NCBI GenBank assembly: GCA_902790625.1
Contig: CADASP010000007.1
Location: 1-64,000, forward strand
Origin: an uncultured Prevotellaceae bacterium
GTDB lineage: Bacteria; Bacteroidota; Bacteroidia; Bacteroidales; Bacteroidaceae
Direction of reading: 5' to 3'
Length of the DNA: 64,000 nt
The position numbers were made by a program, and so were the translations under genes. The number at the start of each line of letters is the position of its first letter. The stretch's first letter is position 1. The notes under the pieces are model-generated. The model searched no databases, was not told the origin of the DNA, and saw only the letters and a list, made by a program, of their open reading frames with translations. Shown piece by piece: positions 46,524 to 54,590 of this stretch.

Positions 46524-49500
46524 TTATTTCACCAGCACTTTCTTGCCATTAATGATGTATAGGCCCTTGGTGCGTTTAGCGTTGAGGCGGCGACCCTGAA
46601 GGTCGTAGATACGTTGAGCGTTGAGCGTTGAACGTTGAACGTCGTTGATGCCAGTGACGGGGCCACCGTCGTATTCGAGTGTGAAGACGGTGCTGGGAAC
46701 CACTAAGGAGAAGTCGAGCGGCAGATAAGCGGTGCCGGGCTGCAAGAAGTACTTGCCCTGTGCCCACCATCCTGTCTCGTCGTCGATGTCGTTGGGGTCG
46801 CAAGCGGGCACGAAGCCAAACTTGCCGTTGCTCACGTTGTTGCCCAGCACGAAGGGATAGAAGAATTCCTCGGCTTCTTCATCCTCGGGGAAGGTGATGA
46901 ACGATGCGTCGACCAGCCAGGGGTTGGCCACCAGGTCGTTGTTCTCCAGCGGAGCCACCTCGCCAACGGCCACGGGGATGTCGAACGTCAGCGGGTCGCC
47001 AGATGTTCTGCGGGCCAAACTGGCGGCAGAACTGCGCAGCAGCACACCCGTGTTGGCCGGAACCTTGTCCACCTTGGTGAGCACCACGCCCGTCATGTTG
47101 TAGCGTGTGCCCCATGGTGTCTCCACGGCTTCCAGCTGCTTGGTCACGGCGTAGGCCTCCACATCCTCCACATCCGTGAAGTCGAGTGCCTGGTCGCAAG
47201 AGAAGAGGGCGAAATATGAGGTGCCGTCGGTGAGGTCTGACGATGTGCTCACGCTCACAGTGTTGTTGATGCCTTCGGTGAAGGTGATGTTCACGTTGAG
47301 CACCACAGCCTTCTCGTCGGCATTGACGAAGCCCCACTTGGCCACGTAGGTGTCGCCTTCCTGATAGCTGTTGTCGATGGCGCCCATATAGTCAATGATG
47401 CCGCTGGCAGGATTGCTGATCTTTACGCATACGCCAGGAGCTGTTCCGTTGAGCTCAGCCCATAGGCAGGCGTCGCCGTTGGCATCGCGCCAACCGTCGG
47501 TGGTGTTCTCCACGAAATTGCCATCGGTCACGTTCACAATATATTGAGCGGCATCGCTGATGCTGATGCCCAGGGCGTTGGCCACCTCATCCACGGGGAA
47601 GGTGGCCGTCTTGGCCTCGTAGGCTGTGGCGGGCAGCATCTGCACGGGCACGTCGATGGTGGCGATGATCTCGGGTTTGTACTCAGGCTGCTGCACCTCG
47701 ACGAAGGTGACGTTGATGGTGTAGCGCACGGCTTTCTCGCCGTTCACCAGCACCCACTTCACGGTGTAGGTCTTTCCCACTTCGTCGGCGCCGTTCATGT
47801 CGTAGAAGGTGAAGGCTCCATCATTGGCAAGAGCCTCGAAGAACTTCACGCAGATCTTGGTGTCGGCACCCCACTTGGTGGGATTGCCCTCGCCGTCGAA
47901 CCAGCCGTCGTAGCCGTCGGCAGCACTGTTGTCGGCATTGAAGAGGATGCGCTCGCCATCGGGCTTCTCAATGTAGAGCATGTCGGTGCTCAGTGCATCC
48001 ACACCGAGGAAAGCCTTGGCCTCAGTGAAGTCGGCGATGGCTTCAGTGGGTGTGTAGCCCAGCTTCGTGGGACGCTCATGGTCGATGGTGAGGTCGAGTT
48101 CCTGTGGCTGGGGCTGCTCCTGTCCGTAGTAGGGCAGCTGTGCCTTGGTGGCATTGACAATGAAGCCTGTGGCGGGGTCGATGACCAGTGCTGCCACATA
48201 CATGTTGTCGCGGCGCAAGGCGTTCTTCAGCGATACAGGGGTGGTGGGTAGCGCCATGGTGCAGGTGACCTCGGTGGGCTGGGTGGCCGAGTAGGTCTGT
48301 CGCTCAATCTGGTTGCGGCCGTTCTTATAGCTACTGGCCAGCGCCACATCGTTGAAATAGAGTCCGGTGACCGAGCTCTTCCCGTTTTTGCCACCCTGGC
48401 ACCAGTCGGCCAGGTCGGGTCCAGCTTGTGCAGCGGGGTAGCTGGCATAGTTGTTCAGCTGCGTCCAGCCTGAGCCTGTTCCTGTGAGGCTGTCGCCGAT
48501 GAGCACCATCTCCACGTCGTATTCCGAAGCATCGAAGAGTGGGTCGATGACGGCTGTGGCCACCACCTGTGTGGAGTCTTCGTTCCATTGGCCGCTGATG
48601 GTGACGCCGACGAAAGCGGGCTGCGCCAGCAGCTGGTCGAGGAGTTGGCTGATGCCGAAGTTGTCGCCATTTGCGCCATAATAGGGGTCGACCTCGCCCA
48701 TGCGGTCGAGCATGCACGACGGTGCCCCCGAGAAGTTGAGACGGGCGTATTTGTTGGCAGCGATGGTCATGGCATCTTGCGAGACGGAACTATATTGGTG
48801 GATGGCCACCTGCACCAGCTGGTCGCCATAGCGCTGGCGCATCATCTCCATGCCCACGATGCCACGGGGACACCAAGGGCAGGTGAGGCCGGTAAACTCT
48901 TCGACGGTGACTCGGCGCTGGATGAGCTTGGTGGTGGTGATGGCTTGCCCGCTGATGGTGGCATTGGCTGGGTCGTTGTCCTCGCCATTCACCTTGGTCA
49001 CGGTCAGGCTGTATTCTTGTGTGCATTCGATGGGTGCGGCTTCGAAGAACACTTCCACCTCACCCTTGTCGCCGAAGACCACGGGACTGGCCAGCTCGGC
49101 ATGCTGCTCGGACTGTGCCTCGCCATCGATGCTGATGACATAGTCGATGCTCTGCAGGTCGGCAGTTCCTACGTTGATGACTGAGAGTGTTTGGGTTTTA
49201 CCGATGCCAAAGGGGATGATAATGTTGCCAATGGCTTGCGGCATGGCCTTGTTCTCTGCGAAATCGCCTTCGACGATGGCCTGAACGCTCAGGTTGCCAT
49301 AGCTGTTGCCCATGTCGTAGTAGCTGACGCCTTGGCCCAGGTTGCCATAGATGTAGAGGTTGTACATGTCGCTGCCCGCGTCGACGCACGACATGGGATA
49401 GTTCGACGCCGTCTGCCTGTAGTCATAGCCCATCAGCACTCCGTCGTAGTCCTGCAAGTTGAGGGTGACGGGGGTGGTGAGAGTGAACTCGTTCCATCCT

Positions 49501-49937
49501 GCTTTGTTGGAACTCACCGCTTGGCTGACGATGGGGTCTAAAAGGTTGCCTCCCTGGAAGGGGATGATGTAGATGTGCGAGATGGTGGTGGATTGTGCCA
49601 GTCCGACGCGCATCTTCACCACTTGGCCACCATCGAAGGGCGCAATGACGCTGTAGGGCAGCTCCACGTAGGCGCCCAGTGTGCCAGGTACGCCCGTCAC
49701 GCCCAGGCCCTGATTGGAGGTGGCCACTTGGTCGGTGGTGTATGGGCCCATCACGAGTTGGTTGTCGGCCAGCTGGATTTTGTTGGCCGGAGCTCTGAAT
49801 CCCTTAGGCACCAGCGAGGTGGGGTAGGGGTTCTGTTGTAGTGTGCCGGCGTCGGCTCGCTTGGCGCTGGCAATCTGCGCATTAGCAGAAATGGCTACCA
49901 TCAGCATGGCTGCCATCGAAAGTAAGAATTTTTTCAT
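46524..49937 (-). CDS. Large Omp28-like protein with CPWC motif
   Basis: A 1137-aa exported protein (signal peptide ends ISANAQ). An Omp28/thioredoxin-like domain begins near residue 340: TVEEFTGLTCPWCPRGIVGM with CPWC at about 351, QVAIHQYSS and GAPSCMLDR. The N-terminal 330 residues form a beta-sandwich region like that of the neighbouring 575-aa protein. Residues about 625-930 contain two related repeats with the pattern of WFDGEGNPTKWGAD and GWRDANGDACLWAE, possibly carbohydrate-binding-like modules of unknown type. The tail is YDLQGRRLNAKRTKGLYI preceded by heptamer-coded DVQRSTLNAQR. Its gene lies 22 bases after the 225-aa gene. Confidence 0.8.
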   Translation of the reverse strand: MKKFLLSMAAMLMVAISANAQIASAKRADAGTLQQNPYPTSLVPKGFRAPANKIQLADNQLVMGPYTTDQVATSNQGLGVTGVPGTLGAYVELPYSVIAPFDGGQVVKMRVGLAQSTTISHIYIIPFQGGNLLDPIVSQAVSSNKAGWNEFTLTTPVTLNLQDYDGVLMGYDYRQTASNYPMSCVDAGSDMYNLYIYGNLGQGVSYYDMGNSYGNLSVQAIVEGDFAENKAMPQAIGNIIIPFGIGKTQTLSVINVGTADLQSIDYVISIDGEAQSEQHAELASPVVFGDKGEVEVFFEAAPIECTQEYSLTVTKVNGEDNDPANATISGQAITTTKLIQRRVTVEEFTGLTCPWCPRGIVGMEMMRQRYGDQLVQVAIHQYSSVSQDAMTIAANKYARLNFSGAPSCMLDRMGEVDPYYGANGDNFGISQLLDQLLAQPAFVGVTISGQWNEDSTQVVATAVIDPLFDASEYDVEMVLIGDSLTGTGSGWTQLNNYASYPAAQAGPDLADWCQGGKNGKSSVTGLYFNDVALASSYKNGRNQIERQTYSATQPTEVTCTMALPTTPVSLKNALRRDNMYVAALVIDPATGFIVNATKAQLPYYGQEQPQPQELDLTIDHERPTKLGYTPTEAIADFTEAKAFLGVDALSTDMLYIEKPDGERILFNADNSAADGYDGWFDGEGNPTKWGADTKICVKFFEALANDGAFTFYDMNGADEVGKTYTVKWVLVNGEKAVRYTINVTFVEVQQPEYKPEIIATIDVPVQMLPATAYEAKTATFPVDEVANALGISISDAAQYIVNVTDGNFVENTTDGWRDANGDACLWAELNGTAPGVCVKISNPASGIIDYMGAIDNSYQEGDTYVAKWGFVNADEKAVVLNVNITFTEGINNTVSVSTSSDLTDGTSYFALFSCDQALDFTDVEDVEAYAVTKQLEAVETPWGTRYNMTGVVLTKVDKVPANTGVLLRSSAASLARRTSGDPLTFDIPVAVGEVAPLENNDLVANPWLVDASFITFPEDEEAEEFFYPFVLGNNVSNGKFGFVPACDPNDIDDETGWWAQGKYFLQPGTAYLPLDFSLVVPSTVFTLEYDGGPVTGINDVQRSTLNAQRIYDLQGRRLNAKRTKGLYIINGKKVLVK
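46611..46644. repeat. Coding heptamer repeat (ACGTTGA)
   Basis: Four units (ACGTTGA, GCGTTGA, GCGTTGA, ACGTTGA) plus ACGTCG near the 3' end of the 1137-aa gene. Confidence 0.9.
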
Positions 49938-49959
49938 AGGGTTGTTTGTTTAGTTGGTG

Positions 49960-50637
49960 TTATGGATTGATTCTCTTAATGACACGGCCATCGGCCAGGC
50001 GCACGATGCGGAGACCGTGAGAACGTTGAACGTTGAACGTTGAACGTTGAACGTCGAGACGGCGGCCCTGTAGGTCGTAGACACATTGAACGGTGGGTGT
50101 TGAACGTTGAACGTCGTTGACATCGGCGTTGTCGGCATATACGAAATTGATGGTCACGCTGGGTCCATAGCCCACGACGTTGTTGCCAGCCTGTTCCATG
50201 CCGAAGAAATTCTTGGTGATGTTGAAGTAGCGGATTTCGAGCGTAGCAGTCCAGCTGCCGTATTTTCCTTCCTCCAGCATCCACTCGGTCATGATGTCTT
50301 GGTCGTACTCGCCGCTGAGGACGCTCTTGGCCGAGTAGCCGCTCTCGGCCAGCGTCATGCAGTTGCCGAAGGCGCAGGTCTGCCACTCGCCGCTGGGCTT
50401 CTGGCTGATGTCCTCCCACATGCTCACGGCGGCTTTCTCGCCCGTCATGTTCTTTATGTGCAGTGGTACGACCATTTGCAGCTGGTCGTTCACTTTGTTG
50501 ATGGTGATGACGGAGCCGTCGGGGACGATGTTGCCCTGCTCGTCGATGAACTGGAATGTTTTAATCTTGTCGTCCTGTGCCCACCCGCTGGCAGCGAGGG
50601 TGGCAAGGGCGAAAATCAGTGTAAAAAATCTCTTCAT
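49960..50637 (-). CDS. Small secreted protein with repeat-coded tail
   Basis: A 225-aa exported protein (signal peptide MKRFFTLIFALATLAASGWAQ shortened to the first 21 residues). The mature part (about 22-170) is a beta-rich domain (VPLHIKNMTGEKAAV, TATLEIRYFNITKNF) of no family I recognise. The last 55 residues hold two heptamer-coded stretches, DVQRSTPTVQ and DVQRSTFNVQRS, around YDLQGRR, so the tail has expanded twice. It is the fourth gene of the operon, 25 bases after the lipoprotein gene. Confidence 0.75.
   Translation of the reverse strand: MKRFFTLIFALATLAASGWAQDDKIKTFQFIDEQGNIVPDGSVITINKVNDQLQMVVPLHIKNMTGEKAAVSMWEDISQKPSGEWQTCAFGNCMTLAESGYSAKSVLSGEYDQDIMTEWMLEEGKYGSWTATLEIRYFNITKNFFGMEQAGNNVVGYGPSVTINFVYADNADVNDVQRSTPTVQCVYDLQGRRLDVQRSTFNVQRSHGLRIVRLADGRVIKRINP
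50023..50116. repeat. Two coding heptamer repeat blocks (ACGTTGA)
   Basis: Block one, 50023-50056: four perfect ACGTTGA units plus ACGTCG. Block two, 50083-50116: four imperfect units plus ACGTCG. They are 27 bases apart and both lie in the 3' end of the 225-aa gene. Confidence 0.92.
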
Positions 50638-50662
50638 AAGTTGATGGTTTGGTTTGTTTCTT

Positions 50663-51571
50663 TTATTTTGTTTTCAGCTTGCGGCTCACTACCTGCAGCA
50701 CACCTTCGCTGTCGTTGCATACGAATGCCACCACGCTCAGGTCTTGCGGTTTCCAGCCCTCTTTCAAGCTGGCCTTGTAGTGATGCTCCACGATGTTGTC
50801 GCCCTCAGCACCCCTGAGTGCGATGTTGTCGCCGCTGGTGCTGTTGATGGCAGCGCGCAGCACGTGGTTGTGTACATAGTTGTTGATGATGGTTCCCATG
50901 CTGTCTTGCGGGGCCACGATGTTGTCTTCGGTGAGCCACACCACCAGCTTGCCGTTGGCAGTGGCGTCGGGGCGTGTGCAGAGCACCTTCACGTCGATGT
51001 CGGCCGTGGAGCTGTTGGCAGCTTTGCAGGCTTTCACACGGATGTCGAGTGCCGCCTCTTGGGGGAGCACATATTGCAGCGCCTGCATCCAGAAGTCCTT
51101 GTTGAGCACGCGCTCGCCGCCGAAGTCGAAGCGGTTGAAGAGTCCGGCCGGCTTGTAGGTCAGCTTCCACTGGTTGTAAAGCTCGTTGCCCAGCTCGTTG
51201 CCCAGTCCTTCCGGCTCCATGATGCCCTGAGCTTGCGAGTGGATGGCCACGGGCACGACGAGCGCTCCGTAGAGTTGCTGGAAGTCGTGGATGAGCTTGC
51301 TGGCTTCTGGGCAGTTGGGGCAGCGCTGGCCGGTGTGGTCCTCGATGAGCACGCCATGGGGCACCACGGCGATGGGAGCGTCGTAGAGTTCGTCGGTGTC
51401 GTCGACGACAATGGTGTCGATGGGTGTGGCCGGCTCCACGTAGATGAGGCGGTCGGCCTCGTCGATGTTGGAGCACGAGGGCAAGGCTGCGGCCAAGCCG
51501 CAGCATGCGGAGAAGCCGACGAGGAGCCTGGCGAGGCGGCGGGAGCTGATGAAGATATAGCGTAGGTTCAT
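50663..51571 (-). CDS. Omp28-like lipoprotein with CPNC motif
   Basis: A 302-aa lipoprotein (lipobox LPSC, Cys near residue 33) of the Omp28 family. The thioredoxin-like start is LIEDHTGQRCPNCPEASKLI, with CPNC near residue 84; VVPVAIHSQAQGI follows. It is shorter than the two other Omp28-like products here and lacks their N-terminal sandwich and surface tail, so it is probably anchored by lipid only. It lies 7 bases after the DUF6029 gene. A role in handling disulfides of exported proteins is possible but unproven. Confidence 0.82.
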   Translation of the reverse strand: MNLRYIFISSRRLARLLVGFSACCGLAAALPSCSNIDEADRLIYVEPATPIDTIVVDDTDELYDAPIAVVPHGVLIEDHTGQRCPNCPEASKLIHDFQQLYGALVVPVAIHSQAQGIMEPEGLGNELGNELYNQWKLTYKPAGLFNRFDFGGERVLNKDFWMQALQYVLPQEAALDIRVKACKAANSSTADIDVKVLCTRPDATANGKLVVWLTEDNIVAPQDSMGTIINNYVHNHVLRAAINSTSGDNIALRGAEGDNIVEHHYKASLKEGWKPQDLSVVAFVCNDSEGVLQVVSRKLKTK

Positions 51572-51578
51572 TTTCGGT

Positions 51579-53267
51579 TCAGAAATTGTAGTTGTAGGAG
51601 AGGGTGAATCCCTTCTGCGCGGGGATGATGCGGCACACGCCGCCCGAACAGTTGTAGCCCTCGCGTGTGCGACAGTAGCCCAGCTGCAGACGGTGGGCGT
51701 TGAGGTTGTAGGTGACGAGTGCCTGATAGTAGTGAATGTGCGACGAGCCGCAGTTGTACATGTCGCTCACGGTGAACATCCAATGGGGCACCAGCGACAG
51801 CTCGGCCAGCCCGTACACCCAGTCGCCCTCGTCCTGCTTTGTCTGCAAGTACTGTGCCTCTACGCGCAGGGTGGTCTTGGGCGAGAACTGATACAGGCCG
51901 TCGGCCACGAAGATGTTGCTGTGGATGATGCCGCCCGCCTCGCCGCGCACCTTGGTGATGTTGAAGCGCTGGTTCATATACATCAGGCTCAGCTTGAACT
52001 CCTTCGAAAGCTTGCGGGTGAGGGTGATGTCGAGGTCCTGGTAGTAGGTGTCGTCGCCCCACTTGAAGAATTTCGAGGCGTAGCCATCGGTGGCGGCCAG
52101 TGCCATCTGTCCTCCCAGTGCCTTGCGCTGCTGCCCGTCGACAAACTGTCGGTCAATGGCGCGCACGTAGCTGTAGTTCACCTTCAGGTTCATGCCATAG
52201 CGTCCGCCGAGGGCGGTCTTGCGTTTGAAGTTGTAGCCCAGCTCGGCCTGGTAGGCCCACTCGCCGTCGGCCAGTTGCGTGCCGTAGGGGTAGAGTGCTG
52301 CGAGGGCGTAGGTGTGGTCTTGCGTGAAGGCTGGCAGATGGTTGATGGCCGACGCGTTGATGTCGTACTCGCGGCGCAGGCTCTTCGATGCCATGTTCTC
52401 CGAGCGCTTGGCTTGCAGCAACAGGCTCAGGCCACGGCGCGACCATGATGTGGAGAGCATGGCGGCACTACCTTTCTTATATATATAGCCGTTGGCATAG
52501 GATGGGTCGGCCGTCTTCTGCGCATATTCGGCCAGGATGCTGAAGTTGCCCTTGTTGAGTTGTGCGCGCAGGTCGAATGCGTTCACATATTCAGGCAGGT
52601 TCAGCTTGTGGGTCATGTCGGTGAGGATGTCTTCCTGGTCCTCGTGCTTGTTCACCCACGATGCTCCCAGCATCAGTCGTGTGTCGCTCTGTTGCAGTGC
52701 TGGCACCAGCTCGTCGATGTTCACCTCGGCATCGGCTCCGCTCACGAAGCTCTTGTTCCAGTCCCAGTATCGGCGTTGCTTGCCGCCCAGTGCTTTCAGG
52801 GTGATGCCAGGCATGGGCTTCAGCACCAAGCGCCCTCCGAGCAGCGAGTTGTCGATGCCGAGCATGCGCTCCTCGTATGTGCGCAGGATGAACCCTGAGC
52901 CAAACTGCTCGTAGAAGGTGCCCACTGTGAGCTCGGCCATGGTGGCTCCGTCGGCGCGGCGCCCTAAGCGTCCCTTGGCATAGAAGTGTGGCACGCCCCA
53001 TCCCTTGAAGTCGGGCTCGAATCCGGGTAGCGGGTGCTCCAGGTATTCCAGTCGTGCGCCGGCCTCGAAGTCGCGGTGCTGTAGCCGCAGGTCCAGGTAG
53101 GTGTTGGTCTGGAAATCCTCGGTCTTCTTGGCGCCCGTCTTGTCGTCGCTTTGTGGCAGCAGCATGTCGGTTTGCAGGCTTCCGCTCAGCGTCAGCTGTC
53201 GGTCGCTCTGGGCGGTGGCAGCGAGTGCCACCAAGCATGCTGCCAATGCGGTGAGTGCTCTCTTCAT
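51579..53267 (-). CDS. DUF6029 outer-membrane barrel protein
   Basis: A 562-aa exported protein of the DUF6029 family. After the signal peptide (ending AATAQ) the sequence alternates beta-strands with aromatic girdles and ends in SYNYNF, a C-terminal Phe typical of outer-membrane barrels. Segments such as GFEPDFKGWGVPHFYAKGRL and KTALGGRYGMNLKVNYSYV fit a porin-like barrel of perhaps 18 or more strands. The function of the family is not known. ATG 53267 follows the TlpA-like stop by 2 bases; a GTG at 53270 is less likely. Confidence 0.8.
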   Translation of the reverse strand: MKRALTALAACLVALAATAQSDRQLTLSGSLQTDMLLPQSDDKTGAKKTEDFQTNTYLDLRLQHRDFEAGARLEYLEHPLPGFEPDFKGWGVPHFYAKGRLGRRADGATMAELTVGTFYEQFGSGFILRTYEERMLGIDNSLLGGRLVLKPMPGITLKALGGKQRRYWDWNKSFVSGADAEVNIDELVPALQQSDTRLMLGASWVNKHEDQEDILTDMTHKLNLPEYVNAFDLRAQLNKGNFSILAEYAQKTADPSYANGYIYKKGSAAMLSTSWSRRGLSLLLQAKRSENMASKSLRREYDINASAINHLPAFTQDHTYALAALYPYGTQLADGEWAYQAELGYNFKRKTALGGRYGMNLKVNYSYVRAIDRQFVDGQQRKALGGQMALAATDGYASKFFKWGDDTYYQDLDITLTRKLSKEFKLSLMYMNQRFNITKVRGEAGGIIHSNIFVADGLYQFSPKTTLRVEAQYLQTKQDEGDWVYGLAELSLVPHWMFTVSDMYNCGSSHIHYYQALVTYNLNAHRLQLGYCRTREGYNCSGGVCRIIPAQKGFTLSYNYNF

Positions 53268-53269
53268 CA

Positions 53270-53761
53270 CTACTTCAGCAGTTCTCTTACTTTCTCAATC
53301 AGTTCCGTCTCGGCCCCGTCGGTATATCCCGTGTGGCGATAGACAATTTTGCCCTTTCCATCGACGATGACGGTGTAGGGCATGGCTCCCGAGTTGTTGC
53401 CCAGGGCTTTCGAGAACTCGTAGTTGGGGTCGAGCAGCACGGTCTCGTATTCCCATCCGTGGTTGTCAACGAGGGGTTTCACCTTGTTGGTGTTGTGTGC
53501 CTGGTCGTTGCTCACGATGATGATTTTCAGGCCTGTCTCTTCCTTCCAGTCGTCGTAGACCTCGGCGATGGCGTCGAGTTCGCGGTTGCAGGGCTTGCAC
53601 CACGTGGCGAAGAAATCGATGATGAAGGGCTTGCCACCGTTCTTCAGTTCGGCGGTGTTGATGGTCTTGCCGTTGATGTCCTTCAGGCTGATGGTGGGCA
53701 GCTGGGCCATGACCGTGCAGGTCATCACCAGCATGCAAGCAGCGAAAAATAATCTTTTCAT
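53270..53761 (-). CDS. TlpA-like thiol-disulfide oxidoreductase
   Basis: A 163-aa exported thioredoxin-fold protein, first gene of the operon. The active site is FFATWCKPCNREL with CKPC near residue 55; the cis-proline is in GAMPYTVIVD near residue 130. Signal peptide at residues 1-19 (MKRLFFAACMLVMTCTVMA), so it works in the periplasm, or at the outer membrane if anchored. TlpA-like proteins reduce disulfides or supply electrons to partners; here the partners may be the CXXC-bearing Omp28-like products of the same operon. Promoter just upstream at 53797-53827. Confidence 0.93.
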   Translation of the reverse strand: MKRLFFAACMLVMTCTVMAQLPTISLKDINGKTINTAELKNGGKPFIIDFFATWCKPCNRELDAIAEVYDDWKEETGLKIIIVSNDQAHNTNKVKPLVDNHGWEYETVLLDPNYEFSKALGNNSGAMPYTVIVDGKGKIVYRHTGYTDGAETELIEKVRELLK

Positions 53762-53796
53762 TTGATATAAATTGAGTTAAGTTTGAAATTTGTCGG

Positions 53797-53827
53797 CAAA
53801 ATTACTGTTTTTTCTTCAAATGACAAA
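53797..53827 (-). promoter_or_regulatory. Promoter of the seven-gene operon
   Basis: On the minus strand, TTTG (53827-53824), a 19-base spacer and TAATTTTG (53804-53797), followed by CCG. It leaves a leader of about 30 bases before the TlpA-like ATG. Confidence 0.75.
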
Positions 53828-53912
53828 ATTTCACGCCTAAATAGCATCATTCCGAATGTAAAATAATCCTAAATTATTGGGTGAATATAATAATTGGATG
53901 CGAAAATATGCG

Positions 53913-53920
53913 TAATTTTG
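53913..53920 (+). promoter_or_regulatory. Promoter -7 box very close to a start codon
   Basis: TAATTTTG at 53913-53920 fits TAnnTTTG, but the ATG of the DUF4294 gene is only 5 bases on (53926). If this box is used, the mRNA would begin at or near the AUG. A TTG at 53894-53896 is the only weak -33 candidate. Confidence 0.45.
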
Positions 53921-53925
53921 TACCG

Positions 53926-54528
53926 ATGAAACGCATTGCACTCATTTTGACGGCTTTCCTGTTGGTGCTGTCCGCCGCAGCCCAAGAGGTGGGCGACCCT
54001 CAGTTTGTGCCCATGGTGAAGATGGGCAAGACGCTGGGTCCCGATGGCGACACCATCCAATACATGGAGATGCAGAACGTTTATGTCTATCCCGAACCCA
54101 CGTTCAAGAACAAGCGTCAGCAGCAGGCCTACATCAAGCTGGTGCGCAACGTGAAGAAGGTGCTGCCCATTGCCAAGGAGGTGCGGCAGATGCTGATTGA
54201 GACGGCTGAGTATGTGGAGACGCTGCCCTCGAAGAAAGAGCGCGACGAGCACCTGAAGCGTGTGGAGGATGCCGTGGTGAAGGAGTACAAGCCCCGCATG
54301 AAGAAGCTCACCTTCGCCCAGGGCAAGCTGCTCATCAAACTGGTGGACCGCGAGTGCAACAGCACGGCCTACGAGGCCATACAGGCCTTCATCGGTCCTG
54401 TGCGTGCCGGCATGTGGCAAGCCTTCGCTTGGATGTTTGGTGCCTCGCTGAAGAAGGGCTACCAGCCCGATGGCGTCGACCGCCTGACGGAGCGCGTGGT
54501 GCTGATGGTAGAGGCGGGGCAGCTGTAG
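53926..54528 (+). CDS. Secreted DUF4294 protein
   Basis: A 200-aa exported protein (from ATG 53926) of the DUF4294 family, of unknown function and widespread in Bacteroidetes. Signal peptide MKRIALILTAFLLVLSAAAQ; the mature part begins GDPQFVPMVKMG and continues with a long helical, charged region (RQQQAYIKLVRNVKKVLPIA; ETAEYVETLPSKKERDEHL) and a conserved DRECNSTAYEAIQAF. The upstream in-frame codons (from 53881) would make the signal peptide too long. It is divergent from the seven-gene operon. Confidence 0.82.
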   Translation: MKRIALILTAFLLVLSAAAQEVGDPQFVPMVKMGKTLGPDGDTIQYMEMQNVYVYPEPTFKNKRQQQAYIKLVRNVKKVLPIAKEVRQMLIETAEYVETLPSKKERDEHLKRVEDAVVKEYKPRMKKLTFAQGKLLIKLVDRECNSTAYEAIQAFIGPVRAGMWQAFAWMFGASLKKGYQPDGVDRLTERVVLMVEAGQL

Positions 54529-54590
54529 CCACCATGGCTGAAAAGTATCGATGAAATCGTTGTTTTTTGAAGATATCAACTGACCTGAAT

